DNA of 64,000 bases from Negativicutes bacterium (lineage in GTDB: Bacteria; Bacillota_C; Negativicutes; Sporomusales_B; JARLHX01): NCBI GenBank assembly GCA_031292015.1, contig JARLHY010000052.1, positions 8,000 through 71,999 of the forward strand. The letters are read 5' to 3'. Positions 1 through 8,751 of this stretch are shown here, one piece after another; position 1 is the stretch's first letter, and each line of letters begins with the position of its first letter. The notes below the pieces were generated by a model, which had not been told where the DNA came from, did not search any database, and saw nothing but the letters and a program-made list of their open reading frames with translations. Position numbers and translations under genes: made by a program.

Positions 1-87
1 CACATAGATATAATTAAGATAGAGGCGCCGGTTAAATCGAATTTTGCCGGAAGAGGTTTTCAACTCCGAGTCCAGTCAACAAAGTGC

Positions 88-117
88 TTGACGGATGATT
101 TTCCCCAGGTGTAGAAT
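88..117 (+). promoter_or_regulatory. Sigma-A type promoter of the riboswitch/HD-GYP transcript
   Basis: TTGACG at 88-93, an 18-base spacer and TAGAAT at 112-117 resemble a vegetative promoter. Transcription would begin near 124, just ahead of the c-di-GMP aptamer, which is the right geometry for a riboswitch-controlled leader. Seen by eye; the start is inferred. Confidence 0.55.
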
Positions 118-145
118 AAAACTAGCAACGACTAATTTCGACAAA

Positions 146-228
146 ATAATGGCAAACTTGCCGAAAGGCAAGGGCGCAAAGCCTTGGGTCTAAGGAGATA
201 TTCTCTATGATTGCCAGGTTGCCGCGGT
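146..228 (+). ncRNA. Cyclic-di-GMP-I (GEMM-I) riboswitch aptamer
   Basis: The segment carries the hallmark GEMM-I features: a stem capped by a GAAA tetraloop (cttgcc-GAAA-ggcaag, 157-172), the conserved GCGCAAAGCC tetraloop-receptor block at 174-183, the GGGTCTAA segment at 186-193, and the closing CCAGGTTGCCG at 214-224. The aptamer binds the second messenger c-di-GMP in the 5' leader of mRNAs. It lies between a promoter at about 88-117 and a strong hairpin with a T-run at 244-267, so control by transcription termination is likely. Whether ligand switches the gene on or off cannot be read directly. The downstream gene encodes an HD-GYP protein, a family that degrades c-di-GMP. Confidence 0.93.
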
Positions 229-243
229 TCGACGCGAGTTCTG

Positions 244-268
244 ACCAGGCATCCTGCCTGGTTTTGTT
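244..268 (+). terminator. Riboswitch expression-platform terminator
   Basis: Perfect 8-bp stem accaggca/tgcctggt (244-251 and 255-262) with a TCC loop, followed by a T-rich tail. It starts about 20 bases after the aptamer and ends about 30 bases before the HD-GYP start, as expected of an intrinsic terminator controlled by the aptamer. Confidence 0.85.
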
Positions 269-299
269 ATTATCTAAGCGAAGTTGAGGAGTGTGTCCC

Positions 300-1232
300 G
301 TGCCCCGTTTACCGCTGTGCAATATCAAGCCCGGCATGATCGTTTCGCGCGATGTCTATAACGACAGCGGCTTATTTCTGATGGCCAAGGACTCGGTGGT
401 AAATCAGTTGTGTCTGAAAAGGCTAAGCAGTATGGATGTTCAGTTTGTCTATGTCGCCCCGACTCCGGCTGCGTTGGTGGAAGTGACCCATCTGGAAACG
501 ACTCATTATACCAGACAGACGCTGGCTGGCTTTGATCAGACCCATAGCCTCAATGTGGCCGGCATGGACAGGCTCTTGGAAAAAACCATGGGCAACATTC
601 TTGATAATAGTCATATTCTCCCTCATTTGACTGACATCAGGCTGCAGGATATGTCGACCTTTATCCACTCCATCAACGTCTGTCTCATTTCCACCTCCAT
701 CGGTGTCAGGCTGCAGCTGGAGGAGCGAGAACTCTACAGACTGGGGCTATCCGCCCTTTTGCACGATGTCGGCATGGCGTCGATATCTGCTGACATCTTG
801 ACCAAGAAAGACCGGCTAACTGCGTCGGAATGGAAGACCCTTCAAGCTCACACCAACCTCGGCGACACCCGGTTGGCAGCCGACGCGGCCGTTCCCGAAG
901 CCTGCCGCCTTGTCGCTGTTCAACACCATGAAAACTATGACGGTAGCGGCTATCCCCAAGGGTTATCCGGTGAAAGCATCCATCCCTACTCCAGAATCAC
1001 CACAGTTGCCGACACCTATGACTCGATGGTTTCCAAGAAAACCTTCAGCTCCACCCTGCAGCCCCAAAAGGCCTGCGAAGTCATGCTGTCCATCGGCGGC
1101 TCGATGCTGGATGCCGGTATTGTCGGTAAGTTCATGGACAATGTCGTCCTTTGCAAAAAACCGGATCATACCATCTGGACCCGCCTGGCCAACGACCTGG
1201 GAGTGGGATCCCATCAGAAAAACATCGGCTGA
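300..1232 (+). CDS. HD-GYP domain protein (putative c-di-GMP phosphodiesterase)
   Basis: The 310-residue protein has an N-terminal segment of the kind found before many HD-GYP domains (about residues 1-120), then an HD-GYP domain with LLHDVG around residue 157 and HHENYDGSGYP around 208-218. HD-GYP proteins hydrolyse c-di-GMP in the cytoplasm. No receiver, PAS or membrane segment is visible, so it is probably soluble. A GTG at 300, 8 bases after the GAGGAG motif, is preferred to an upstream GTG at 291 that abuts it. The gene sits alone behind a c-di-GMP riboswitch, implying a feedback loop. The HD and HHE..GYP residues are intact, so activity is plausible but inferred. Confidence 0.9.
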   Translation: MPRLPLCNIKPGMIVSRDVYNDSGLFLMAKDSVVNQLCLKRLSSMDVQFVYVAPTPAALVEVTHLETTHYTRQTLAGFDQTHSLNVAGMDRLLEKTMGNILDNSHILPHLTDIRLQDMSTFIHSINVCLISTSIGVRLQLEERELYRLGLSALLHDVGMASISADILTKKDRLTASEWKTLQAHTNLGDTRLAADAAVPEACRLVAVQHHENYDGSGYPQGLSGESIHPYSRITTVADTYDSMVSKKTFSSTLQPQKACEVMLSIGGSMLDAGIVGKFMDNVVLCKKPDHTIWTRLANDLGVGSHQKNIG

Positions 1233-1275
1233 GAACGGACGAAAATTTGTCGAGACCAAAGACCCGGACCCTTCT

Positions 1276-1300
1276 AACCGAAGCGGCCGGTTCTTTTTTT
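1276..1300 (+). terminator. Intrinsic terminator after the HD-GYP gene
   Basis: Short stem aaccg/cggtt (1276-1280, 1288-1292) followed by a run of seven T residues. It separates the HD-GYP transcript from the catabolic operon. Confidence 0.6.
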
Positions 1301-1328
1301 AAAAATGAAAAAGACTTTCAAGACAAGG

Positions 1329-1357
1329 TTGACAGCGAAAATAAACCATACTAAAAT
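1329..1357 (+). promoter_or_regulatory. Sigma-A promoter of the alcohol dehydrogenase operon
   Basis: TTGACA (1329-1334), 17-base spacer, TAAAAT (1352-1357). Transcription would start near 1364, immediately before the palindrome at 1371-1389. Confidence 0.7.
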
Positions 1358-1370
1358 TAACATAAAGAAC

Positions 1371-1389
1371 AACAGGTATGATACATGTT
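1371..1389. promoter_or_regulatory. Putative operator of the GntR/LacI-type regulator
   Basis: Near-perfect palindrome AACAGGTAT-g-ATACATGTT with one mismatch, placed just downstream of the predicted transcription start, a typical repression site. The regulator encoded at 2606-3700 in the same transcript is the natural candidate to bind it. A related but not identical palindrome (TAGTAT-cca-ATACTA, about 3813-3827) lies before dctP. Binding is inferred. Confidence 0.55.
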
Positions 1390-1426
1390 GTATTAATCGC
1401 TAAAAACCGGTGGGGGAGAGAAGACT

Positions 1427-2569
1427 GTGTGGGAAATTGTCAATAACCGACGAATCATTGTCGGGGAAGGGGCCTTGACGCAGATCGGCGGAATCCTTGC
1501 CTGGCACGGACTGAAAAAGGCTTTCCTGGCGGTGTTCAGCACGAAGGCGGACGCTTATGGCGCCATATGCGCCGTTCTCAAAGACAGCGGCGTTGATTAT
1601 GTTGTCTATGACAAAATCGTCGATGAACCTGACCTTACTGTCATCAATGAAGGGCGAGACCTGTTTGTAAATAAAGGCTGCGACTGCGTGATCGCGGTCG
1701 GCGGCGGCAGTGTCATCGACACAGCCAAGTCGGTCGGCATGTTGGCGGCAAACGGCGGCAATATTGAACAATATCAGATGGAAGGCAAAGCGGTGACCAA
1801 GCTGCCGCCGCTGTTTATTGCCGTGCCCACCACCGCCGGGACCGGCGCTGAAGCCACCAAGGTCAGTGTAGTCAAAAACAATATCAACGGACTGAAGAAA
1901 AGTCTCTATCATACCACCATGATCGCCGAAATCGCGATTCTCGATCCTGTTCTCAGCGTCGGTCTGCCGGCGCCGATTACGGCCGCTACCGGCATGGACG
2001 CACTGAGTCACGCCATCGAATCCTATGTGTCCCTGAACGCTAATCCTGTGAGCGAAATGTATTCTCTCAAAGCCCTTGAACTCATCGCCCGAAATCTCGT
2101 GGCTGCTTATAACGAGCCGGACAATCTCGATGCCAGGGAAAACATGCTTCTTGGCAGCTATCTTGGCGGCTGCGCGCTGACCGCCGGCATTGGTCTGGCT
2201 CATATCATGGCTCAGCCGGTAGGGGCGATGTTCAAAATTCCCCACGGCGACGCCTGTTCCATCTTTTTGCCGGAAGTCATGAAGCTAAACTTGCACTCGG
2301 CCCTGGACAAGTATGTCCGAATCGCCCGGGAGTTGGGGGTTGACAGCGGCGCCAGCAAGGAACAGATCGCGGCGGCGGGCATCGCCAGGGTCGAAGCCCT
2401 GCGGACGGCTGTAAACGCCCCTGAACGGCTGAAACCATACATAAAAGACGAACCGGTTGACATGGACAAAGTGCTTGACACGGTGCTGAAAACCACCGGC
2501 CATATCAAATGCAATCCGCGCTCTGTCGGCACAGCGCTGATACGCGACGTTTTCAACAAGGTGCTGTGA
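1427..2569 (+). CDS. Iron-containing alcohol dehydrogenase
   Basis: A 380-residue group III (iron-dependent) alcohol dehydrogenase, the normal length for the family. Visible are the NAD(P)-binding GGGSVIDTAK near residue 92, the metal-binding block MDALSHAIESY near 188-198, and the further ligands GLAHIMAQPVG and IPHGDA near 252-272. Such enzymes interconvert an alcohol and an aldehyde or ketone; the substrate is not determined by sequence. The start is GTG at 1427 behind GGGGGAG. It leads a run including a GntR/LacI regulator, a TRAP transporter and an IlvD/Edd dehydratase, so it may reduce or oxidise a sugar-acid or hydroxy-acid intermediate. Confidence 0.9.
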   Translation: MWEIVNNRRIIVGEGALTQIGGILAWHGLKKAFLAVFSTKADAYGAICAVLKDSGVDYVVYDKIVDEPDLTVINEGRDLFVNKGCDCVIAVGGGSVIDTAKSVGMLAANGGNIEQYQMEGKAVTKLPPLFIAVPTTAGTGAEATKVSVVKNNINGLKKSLYHTTMIAEIAILDPVLSVGLPAPITAATGMDALSHAIESYVSLNANPVSEMYSLKALELIARNLVAAYNEPDNLDARENMLLGSYLGGCALTAGIGLAHIMAQPVGAMFKIPHGDACSIFLPEVMKLNLHSALDKYVRIARELGVDSGASKEQIAAAGIARVEALRTAVNAPERLKPYIKDEPVDMDKVLDTVLKTTGHIKCNPRSVGTALIRDVFNKVL

Positions 2570-2605
2570 CCCGGCGCGGCACAACGCGGAAGGTGTGTTT
2601 TGCCT

Positions 2606-3700
2606 ATGAAGGATGAAAATAAGTTTTTATACGAGAAAGTCTATGAGGGCCTGAAGCGGGAAATCCTTGCCGGCAGGTTCGGCTACAACGCCTTGTTGCC
2701 CTCCGAGAAAGAAATCGGTGACAATTTCGAAGTGGACCGGACCACCGTCCGTAAAGCCCTTGGACTCCTGGTGGAGGAAGGCCTTGTCGAAAAAAAGGCA
2801 GGGGTCGGGACCCGGGTAGTGATGCGTCAATATAAACCAGGGATTCAGAACAATTTCCGGACCATCGGTTTTCTGCTGCCCAAAAGCACTAAAAAAGCCG
2901 ACCGGATAACCCAGCCATTCTACTCCAGCCTTTTTTACCGCGTTGAAGCCGAGTGCCGAAAGAAAGGCTTCAGTCTTATCTACACCACCCTTGATGAAGA
3001 CGACGACCTGTTTCAGGTAGTCGAAGCCCATCGCCTGTCCGGGGTCATCTTTGTAACCAATGTCAGCAAGCGGTTCATCCGGCAGGCCGTGGATGCAAAA
3101 ATACCGTCCATCCTGGTCAACAGCTATGACGAAAACATGGGGTCAGTACTCAGCAACAACACCGAAGGAGCTTACAAAGCCATCCGCCATCTTATGGAGC
3201 TCGGGCACAGGAGGATCGGCCTTATCAAAGGGATGCACGGCTATGTCACCTGTGACGAACGGTTTGATGGCTGCCACAAGGCTGCCCGGGAGCTTGGCCT
3301 GACTTTCAATCCGGCCGACATTTACGAAGGCAATTGGGAATTCGACGGCGGCTACGAAGGAGCCAGGAAAATCTTCGCCGACCGCGGCAACTGTCCAACA
3401 GCGCTGTTCGCCTTCAATGACATGACCGCCATCGGTGCCATCCAGGGTCTGACGGAACTGGGGATGTCGGTGCCCGGCGATGTCAGTGTTGTCGGCTTTG
3501 ACAACGAATACGCCGCCGCTTTCCGCCATCTGCTGCCCCAGTTGACTACCATCGACGTACATCTCAAGACCCTGGCGTCCATCGCCGCCGACAACATTGT
3601 CAGCAGACTGGAGAGCGGGGGGGATTGCCGGATTAAAATCGAAACCCCGGTTGACCTGGTGGTTGGGGCGACAACCAGACCTCCGGCCAAAAACAGATAG
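2606..3700 (+). CDS. GntR-family regulator with LacI-type ligand-binding domain
   Basis: A 364-residue two-domain repressor: an N-terminal GntR winged helix (about residues 3-72, with LPSEKEIGDNFEVDRTTVRK) joined to a C-terminal periplasmic-binding-protein-like sensor domain (about 85-355, with GVIFVTNVSK and VGFDNEYAA). This architecture is that of the AraR type, which releases DNA on binding a sugar or sugar acid. ATG at 2606 is favoured because GGAAGGTG lies 10 bases upstream; an in-frame TTG at 2600 is too close. It lies between the dehydrogenase and the TRAP genes and is the likely local repressor. The ligand is unknown. Confidence 0.9.
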   Translation: MKDENKFLYEKVYEGLKREILAGRFGYNALLPSEKEIGDNFEVDRTTVRKALGLLVEEGLVEKKAGVGTRVVMRQYKPGIQNNFRTIGFLLPKSTKKADRITQPFYSSLFYRVEAECRKKGFSLIYTTLDEDDDLFQVVEAHRLSGVIFVTNVSKRFIRQAVDAKIPSILVNSYDENMGSVLSNNTEGAYKAIRHLMELGHRRIGLIKGMHGYVTCDERFDGCHKAARELGLTFNPADIYEGNWEFDGGYEGARKIFADRGNCPTALFAFNDMTAIGAIQGLTELGMSVPGDVSVVGFDNEYAAAFRHLLPQLTTIDVHLKTLASIAADNIVSRLESGGDCRIKIETPVDLVVGATTRPPAKNR

Positions 3701-3812
3701 ACCTGGGCCCATCGAAGGATACAGGTCAGAAACAGGTTATGCTTTACGGTTTTGCGATCAGCGGACCTGATCAAGGACCGAAACGGGGAGGTGAAACCGA
3801 AACCAACGGGAA

Positions 3813-3827
3813 AATAGTATCCAATAC
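3813..3827. promoter_or_regulatory. Palindrome upstream of dctP
   Basis: TAGTAT-cca-ATACTA is a perfect 6-bp inverted repeat about 25 bases before the dctP start. It shares the GTAT...ATAC core with the operator at 1371-1389 but with a 3-base rather than 1-base centre. It may be a second regulator site; the evidence is only the symmetry. Confidence 0.35.
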
Positions 3828-3850
3828 TAACTGAGAGGGGAATTTTTAAA

Positions 3851-4882
3851 ATGGGAAATCGAAAAGAGCAGCTGTCCAAATGGATAGTTGCGGCGCTTGT
3901 TCTGTCCTTGCTCGCCTTTGTAGCCGGCTGCGGGTCATCCTCTTCGAACCCCCCCCCAGCCGCCAAAAAAGGTGAATTCGTAATCAAGGTGGCTTCCCCC
4001 AGCGCTCCTGACGATTCCTGCGTCAAGGCCTATTATAAGTTTAAGGAACTGGCCGAAGCCAAGAGCAACGGACGGATCGAAGTACAGGTCTTCCCCAACG
4101 GACAGCTTGGCGATCAGAAGAACTACATAGCCCAGATGCAGGCCGGAAACATCCAGGCCGGCGAAGTCAGTTCCCCGCTGCTCGCACCGCTGACAGGCGA
4201 ATTTGCCGTATTTGACCTGCCTTATATTGCCAAAGATATGGACCACGAAATCCGGGTCATCCAGAGCGGCCTGGGCGACAAGATGAACAAGAATCTGGAA
4301 GAGAAGTCCGGCCTGAAAATCGTCTCCTGGCTGGTCCGCTCGCCGCGCAGCGTATACAGTTCCAAGGGGCCGATCAACTCCGCCGAGGATTTCAAGGGTC
4401 TGAAGATTCGGGTCATGCAAAGTCCGATCATGGTGAAAACCATGGAACTGCTGGGAGCACAAGCAGTGGCGATCTCTGCCAACGAGCGCTATATGGCCCT
4501 GCAGTCCAAAGTGGTGGACGCCGCTGAGAACAGCGTGCCGCTGATCATTACCCAGAAAGAATATGAAGTCACCAAATTCGTTTCGTTGACCGAACATTTC
4601 TGTACCCCCAACCTGATGGTCATGGACGCAAAATTCTTCAACAAACTACCGCCTGATCTTCAAAAAGTAGTGCTTGATGCAGGCAAGGAAGCCGGCGATT
4701 ATGAAGTCCAGGTTGAAAAGACCCAGTTGAGCGACGCCATCAAAGATCTGGAGAGCAAGGGCATGAAGGTCAATGCCATCAGCGACAAGTCCTCCTTCGT
4801 GGAAAAAGTAAAACCGATCTACGCTGAATACCAGGATAAGATCGGCAAAGACGTCATTGACGCTTTCCTGACCATCAAATAG
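3851..4882 (+). CDS. TRAP transporter solute-binding lipoprotein (DctP family)
   Basis: A 343-residue extracytoplasmic solute receptor. It has a basic N-terminus, a hydrophobic stretch and a lipobox (FVAGCG) with Cys near residue 27, so it should be a lipid-anchored exported protein. The mature part shows DctP-family features, including the region GLKIRVMQSP near 181-190 that holds the conserved carboxylate-binding arginine. TRAP systems use an ion gradient to import organic acids. ATG follows GAGAGGGG. The transporter membrane gene follows after a gap with a striking hairpin. The ligand is most likely a carboxylate or aldonate, inferred from the neighbouring dehydratase. Confidence 0.93.
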   Translation: MGNRKEQLSKWIVAALVLSLLAFVAGCGSSSSNPPPAAKKGEFVIKVASPSAPDDSCVKAYYKFKELAEAKSNGRIEVQVFPNGQLGDQKNYIAQMQAGNIQAGEVSSPLLAPLTGEFAVFDLPYIAKDMDHEIRVIQSGLGDKMNKNLEEKSGLKIVSWLVRSPRSVYSSKGPINSAEDFKGLKIRVMQSPIMVKTMELLGAQAVAISANERYMALQSKVVDAAENSVPLIITQKEYEVTKFVSLTEHFCTPNLMVMDAKFFNKLPPDLQKVVLDAGKEAGDYEVQVEKTQLSDAIKDLESKGMKVNAISDKSSFVEKVKPIYAEYQDKIGKDVIDAFLTIK

Positions 4883-4922
4883 GTCTGGCTGGAAGCCCGG
4901 CAAACCATCTCGATAAAGCAGC

Positions 4923-4963
4923 AAGGGTCACATAATGATCTTCAAGATCACTATGTGACCCTT
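4923..4963 (+). repeat. Long intercistronic hairpin between dctP and dctQM
   Basis: Twenty-base arms (4923-4942 and 4944-4963) are complementary at 19 of 20 positions around a single central C. There is no T-run after it, so it is not a classical terminator. A stable hairpin between a binding-protein gene and its membrane gene commonly protects the upstream mRNA and limits downstream expression; here that role is inferred. The symmetry could equally be a protein-binding site. Confidence 0.8.
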
Positions 4964-5029
4964 GGATATCGCTTGACCTTGTCGGCGAAATCCGGGAAGC
5001 AAACATTATTTTGAGTGGGTGAGGGACAC

Positions 5030-6928
5030 ATGAAAGCGACTTCGCGGGCGACGGACGAAGCTGCCCGGATCGGCACGGACGATAGCTTATTCAACCGAGT
5101 GAGAACATACGTGGACCGATTCTTCGAAATCATTGTAGGCATAGCCATCCTCGCCGAACTGACCGTAATGTTCGGCAACGTAGTGAGTCGGTTCTTCTTT
5201 CATACATCGCTGAACGGCATCGAAGAGATTGGCGAACTGTCCTTGGTGATTATCGCCTTCATCGGCGGTGCCATCGCTTACCCCCGCGGCGATCATGTCG
5301 CCGTGGAAATCATGTACAAAATGCTGCCCCAGCGATGTCACACCGCGATCCAGGCCGCCGCCGCCTGGATTCTGACCGGGATATCCTTCATTGGCGCCGT
5401 TTTGTCTGTCAGGATTGTCTTTATCACCACCCTGGCCAACAAAACCGCGATTCTGCAGATAAGCCAGGCCTGGTATACCCTGCCGATGATCGCCGGTCTG
5501 CTGCTGTTGACCTTCTATGGCCTGCTGCGGGTATGGAGTTACCCCCGCCGCACAACCCTGATCACCGGAACGGTGGTGCTGGCTGTATTTGTCCTGCTCT
5601 TTTTTACCCAGCCGTTGTGGGCGGGTTTAGGGGGCGGTCCCGGCGGGCTGATCCTGACCTTGGCCGCGGTGGTCTTCTTTCTCTTCCTCGGCATACCCAT
5701 CGGTTTTGTGCTGGCAGCCGGAGCGATGCTCTATCTTTTTGTCACAGGTACGGTGGCCGCGACGGCTGTACCCATTGGGATGCAGAACAGTATGATGAAT
5801 TTCGTGCTGCTGGCTATCCCGTTCTTTGTCATGGCCGGTTACGTTATGACTGACGGCGGCCTCAGCCGCCGGCTTATCAATTTTGTCATGTCGCTGGTCG
5901 GAAGGGTCAGAGGCGGCCTGTACCATGTGATCATCGTCGTCACCTACATCGTATCAGGTCTTTCCGGCTCGAAAGTGGCTGACGTCACCGCCGTCGGCAC
6001 CACCATGAACGAAACCCTCCGCAAGGAAGGCTACGATCCCGGGGAAACGGCCGCAGTGCTGGCGTCCGCCGCCGTAATGGGCGAGACGGTCCCGCCGTGC
6101 ATCAACATGCTTGTCCTGGGGTCAATAACAACGTTATCCATCGGCACTCTTTTTGTGGCGGGGCTGCTGCCGGCGGTCGTCATGGCCGTAGTTCTCATGA
6201 TGCTGATCTTCATCCGGGCCCGGATGGTCAATATGCCTGTCAGTGCAGGGGTCCCGCTCAAAGAGGTCGGCCGTCGGGCCCTCATCGCCATACCGGCACT
6301 GTTCGCCCCGGTTCTCCTTGTGGGCGGCATTGTCGCCGGCATCGGCACACCCACCGAAATATCGACTTCCGCCGTGGTCTATTCCATCATCCTCGGCCTC
6401 TTTATCTACAGGGAACTCACCCTGCGGGCCATCTGGAAGATGGTGGTCGAAACCGCAGCCAAGGCCGGCATGGTGCTGTTCATCGTCAGCACCGCCAGCG
6501 CCTTTTCCTGGTCGCTGACTGTGGCCCAGGTGCCGCATGAAATAGCCAAGCTGCTGATTGCGGTGGCCGGCAGTTCACCTACGGTGTTCATGCTGCTGTC
6601 GATATTCGTGTTGATTGTCATGGGGGCCATCCTCGAAGGTTTGCCGGCCATCCTGATCTTCGCGCCGCTGCTTTTGCCTATCGCCCCTGCCTTCGGGATC
6701 CATCCCGTTCAATTTGGCTTGGTCCTGGTAATCTCAATGGGCCTCGGCAACTTCCTGCCACCCATCGGGGTCGGGGCATATGTCTGCGTGGCTGTCAGTA
6801 AAACAACCCTGGAGGAGATGATGCGCCACATGCTGCCCTATTTGGTGGCATTGCTGGTAGGTATCATCATCGTGGCCCTTGTGCCTTGGTTCAGCCTGGT
6901 ATTGCCGCGGGCCTTCCATCTGATATAG
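5030..6928 (+). CDS. TRAP transporter fused permease subunit (DctQ-DctM)
   Basis: A 632-residue membrane protein joining the small four-helix DctQ subunit (about residues 20-180, with NVVSRFFFHTSLNGIEEIGE) to the large DctM permease (about 200-630, with SGSKVADVTAVGTTM and GETVPPCINM). DctQM forms the transport channel that takes substrate from DctP. ATG at 5030 is preferred because GTGAGGG precedes it; an in-frame GTG at 5015 would include that site. It is transcribed after dctP and before the IlvD/Edd dehydratase gene, which suggests uptake and first metabolic step of the same acid. Confidence 0.93.
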   Translation: MKATSRATDEAARIGTDDSLFNRVRTYVDRFFEIIVGIAILAELTVMFGNVVSRFFFHTSLNGIEEIGELSLVIIAFIGGAIAYPRGDHVAVEIMYKMLPQRCHTAIQAAAAWILTGISFIGAVLSVRIVFITTLANKTAILQISQAWYTLPMIAGLLLLTFYGLLRVWSYPRRTTLITGTVVLAVFVLLFFTQPLWAGLGGGPGGLILTLAAVVFFLFLGIPIGFVLAAGAMLYLFVTGTVAATAVPIGMQNSMMNFVLLAIPFFVMAGYVMTDGGLSRRLINFVMSLVGRVRGGLYHVIIVVTYIVSGLSGSKVADVTAVGTTMNETLRKEGYDPGETAAVLASAAVMGETVPPCINMLVLGSITTLSIGTLFVAGLLPAVVMAVVLMMLIFIRARMVNMPVSAGVPLKEVGRRALIAIPALFAPVLLVGGIVAGIGTPTEISTSAVVYSIILGLFIYRELTLRAIWKMVVETAAKAGMVLFIVSTASAFSWSLTVAQVPHEIAKLLIAVAGSSPTVFMLLSIFVLIVMGAILEGLPAILIFAPLLLPIAPAFGIHPVQFGLVLVISMGLGNFLPPIGVGAYVCVAVSKTTLEEMMRHMLPYLVALLVGIIIVALVPWFSLVLPRAFHLI

Positions 6929-6958
6929 CATAGCTGCACCATACCGCCGTTGTTGAAG

Positions 6959-6976
6959 CAAGCATTGTGATGCTTG
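6959..6976 (+). repeat. Small intercistronic hairpin before the dehydratase gene
   Basis: Perfect 7-bp stem caagcat/atgcttg with a TGTG loop. No T-run follows. It may tune mRNA stability between the transporter and dehydratase genes. Confidence 0.5.
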
Positions 6977-7042
6977 AAAATAGGAATTGCCGCCTTGATG
7001 TCGAATCAGACAACAGGTGATAGATAATAGGAGGGAATAGTA

Positions 7043-8698
7043 GTGGCACGTAAATGGACTGAAGAAGCACTGGATCACCGCAATTGTCTGCTCTACGCGA
7101 TGGGCGTCAGCGAGGCGGATGCCACGCGGCCTGTCATCGGAATCGTAAACTCCTGGAACGAACTGAATCCTGGCCATTACCCGTTTAAAGACGCCCTTGC
7201 CCTGATCAAGGACGAAATCTACCGCTGCGGCGCTTTGCCCCTGGAACTGCCGATATCCGGCATCTGTGACGGCATCTGCAGCAATACCCCCGGCGACCGT
7301 TACACCCTGCCAGCCAGGGACCTGGTTTCGGCCGAAGTTGAAACAGTGGCGGAAGTCAATCAGCTGGATGGAATGGTCCTGATGGGCAGCTGCGACAAAG
7401 TCGTGCCGGGAATGCTCATGGGCGCACTCCGGGTCAACATCCCGGCGGTCCTGTTCACCGGCGGCTACATGGAACCAGGCCAGGCTGAAGGAAAAATGCT
7501 CACCCTGACCCATCAGAAACAGGCGTATGCCGCCTACATCGGTCAGCTGATCACCCGCGAGCAATACAAGGAAGTGGTCCGCCAGGCCTGTCCCACCCCT
7601 GGGGTATGCCCCTTCATGGGAACCGCCAACACTATGTGCGCCACAGCCGAAATCCTTGGTTTCACGCCTGACGGGAACGCCAGCGTCAAATCAGGCAGTG
7701 ACGAATGGCGCCAGATGGCCGTGCTTTGCGGCCGAACCGCGGCGGAAATCACCGCGAAGGATATCAAGCCCCTTGACCTTGTTGACGAACACTCTTTTGA
7801 AAATGTCATCAGCTACGTTATGGCCACCGGCGGATCCACCAACACCCTTTTGCACCTGCCGGCCATCGCCAGACAGGCCGGTCTTGATATCACCCCGGAG
7901 AAATTCGACGAAATCAGCGAGAAAGTCCCGGTGATCAACACCATCTATCCCAATCACAAACAGTACACCATGGTGGAATTCTCCCGCGCCGGCGGACTGT
8001 CGGCAGTGATGAAGGAACTGGCGGCAGGCGGTCTCATCCACCTTGACGCCAAAGGCGCCTTCGGTTCCACCGCCGAGAAAGTTCAAAAAGCTGTCAACAA
8101 AAATCCGGCCGTCATCCAGCCGGTCAGCGCCCCGATCCATGAGAAAGGCGGCATTGCCGTCCTCAAAGGCAACCTGGCCCCTCAGGGCTCTATCGTCAAG
8201 TTCTCGGCAGTGGAAAAAGCGGCCTGGATCTTCAAAGGGCCGGCCCGGGTGTACGAATCCCAGGACGACAGCTGGGCCGCCATGTTGCGGGACGAAATCA
8301 AAGCCGGCGATGTTGTGGTCATTCGCTACGAAGGCCCCAAGGGCGCGCCCGGCATGCCCCACCTGGAAACCTTCATGGCCGCCGTGCTTGGCAAAGGAAT
8401 GGGCACCAAGATTGCCCTGATTACCGACGGCCGTTTCTCCGGCGCCACCGGCGGCCTGGCCGTGGGACACGTGGTGCCGGAAGCGTATGACGGCGGCAAC
8501 ATCGCCCTGATCGAAGACGGGGACATCATCGAGATCGACATCCAGCAGCGGCGGCTGACCGTGGCTGTAAGCGAGGAAGAATTCGCCAAACGGCGTACCA
8601 AGTGGCGTCCTGTTGAAAAACCCTCCAGCGGCTGGCTGAAGCTATACAAAAAAGACACCACCGCCGCCCATCAGGGTGCCACCATCTTCTGGGATTGA
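7043..8698 (+). CDS. IlvD/Edd-family dehydratase (sugar-acid or dihydroxy-acid dehydratase)
   Basis: A 551-residue iron-sulfur dehydratase. Family landmarks are ICDGIC near residue 74, [12 protein letters not shown] near 115, [16 protein letters not shown] near 183-198 and [10 protein letters not shown] near 465, supplying the three cysteines expected for the cluster. These enzymes remove water from 2,3-dihydroxy acids to give 2-keto(-3-deoxy) acids. Biosynthetic IlvD (isoleucine/valine) is possible, but placement with a TRAP importer, a GntR/LacI regulator and an alcohol dehydrogenase, and absence of other ilv genes, favour catabolic dehydration of an aldonate-like acid. The start is GTG at 7043 after AGGAGGG. 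Confidence 0.85.
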   Translation: MARKWTEEALDHRNCLLYAMGVSEADATRPVIGIVNSWNELNPGHYPFKDALALIKDEIYRCGALPLELPISGICDGICSNTPGDRYTLPARDLVSAEVETVAEVNQLDGMVLMGSCDKVVPGMLMGALRVNIPAVLFTGGYMEPGQAEGKMLTLTHQKQAYAAYIGQLITREQYKEVVRQACPTPGVCPFMGTANTMCATAEILGFTPDGNASVKSGSDEWRQMAVLCGRTAAEITAKDIKPLDLVDEHSFENVISYVMATGGSTNTLLHLPAIARQAGLDITPEKFDEISEKVPVINTIYPNHKQYTMVEFSRAGGLSAVMKELAAGGLIHLDAKGAFGSTAEKVQKAVNKNPAVIQPVSAPIHEKGGIAVLKGNLAPQGSIVKFSAVEKAAWIFKGPARVYESQDDSWAAMLRDEIKAGDVVVIRYEGPKGAPGMPHLETFMAAVLGKGMGTKIALITDGRFSGATGGLAVGHVVPEAYDGGNIALIEDGDIIEIDIQQRRLTVAVSEEEFAKRRTKWRPVEKPSSGWLKLYKKDTTAAHQGATIFWD

Positions 8699-8751
8699 CT
8701 TAGACCCTTGCGCGGCCCCAGCCATGGCCGACAAAAAGAGGAGGTATACCC

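Noticed and set aside
7043..8698. Assignment of the dehydratase as biosynthetic ilvD
   Set aside because: No other ilv or leu gene nearby; the TRAP/GntR/dehydrogenase context points to catabolism. Kept as an alternative only.
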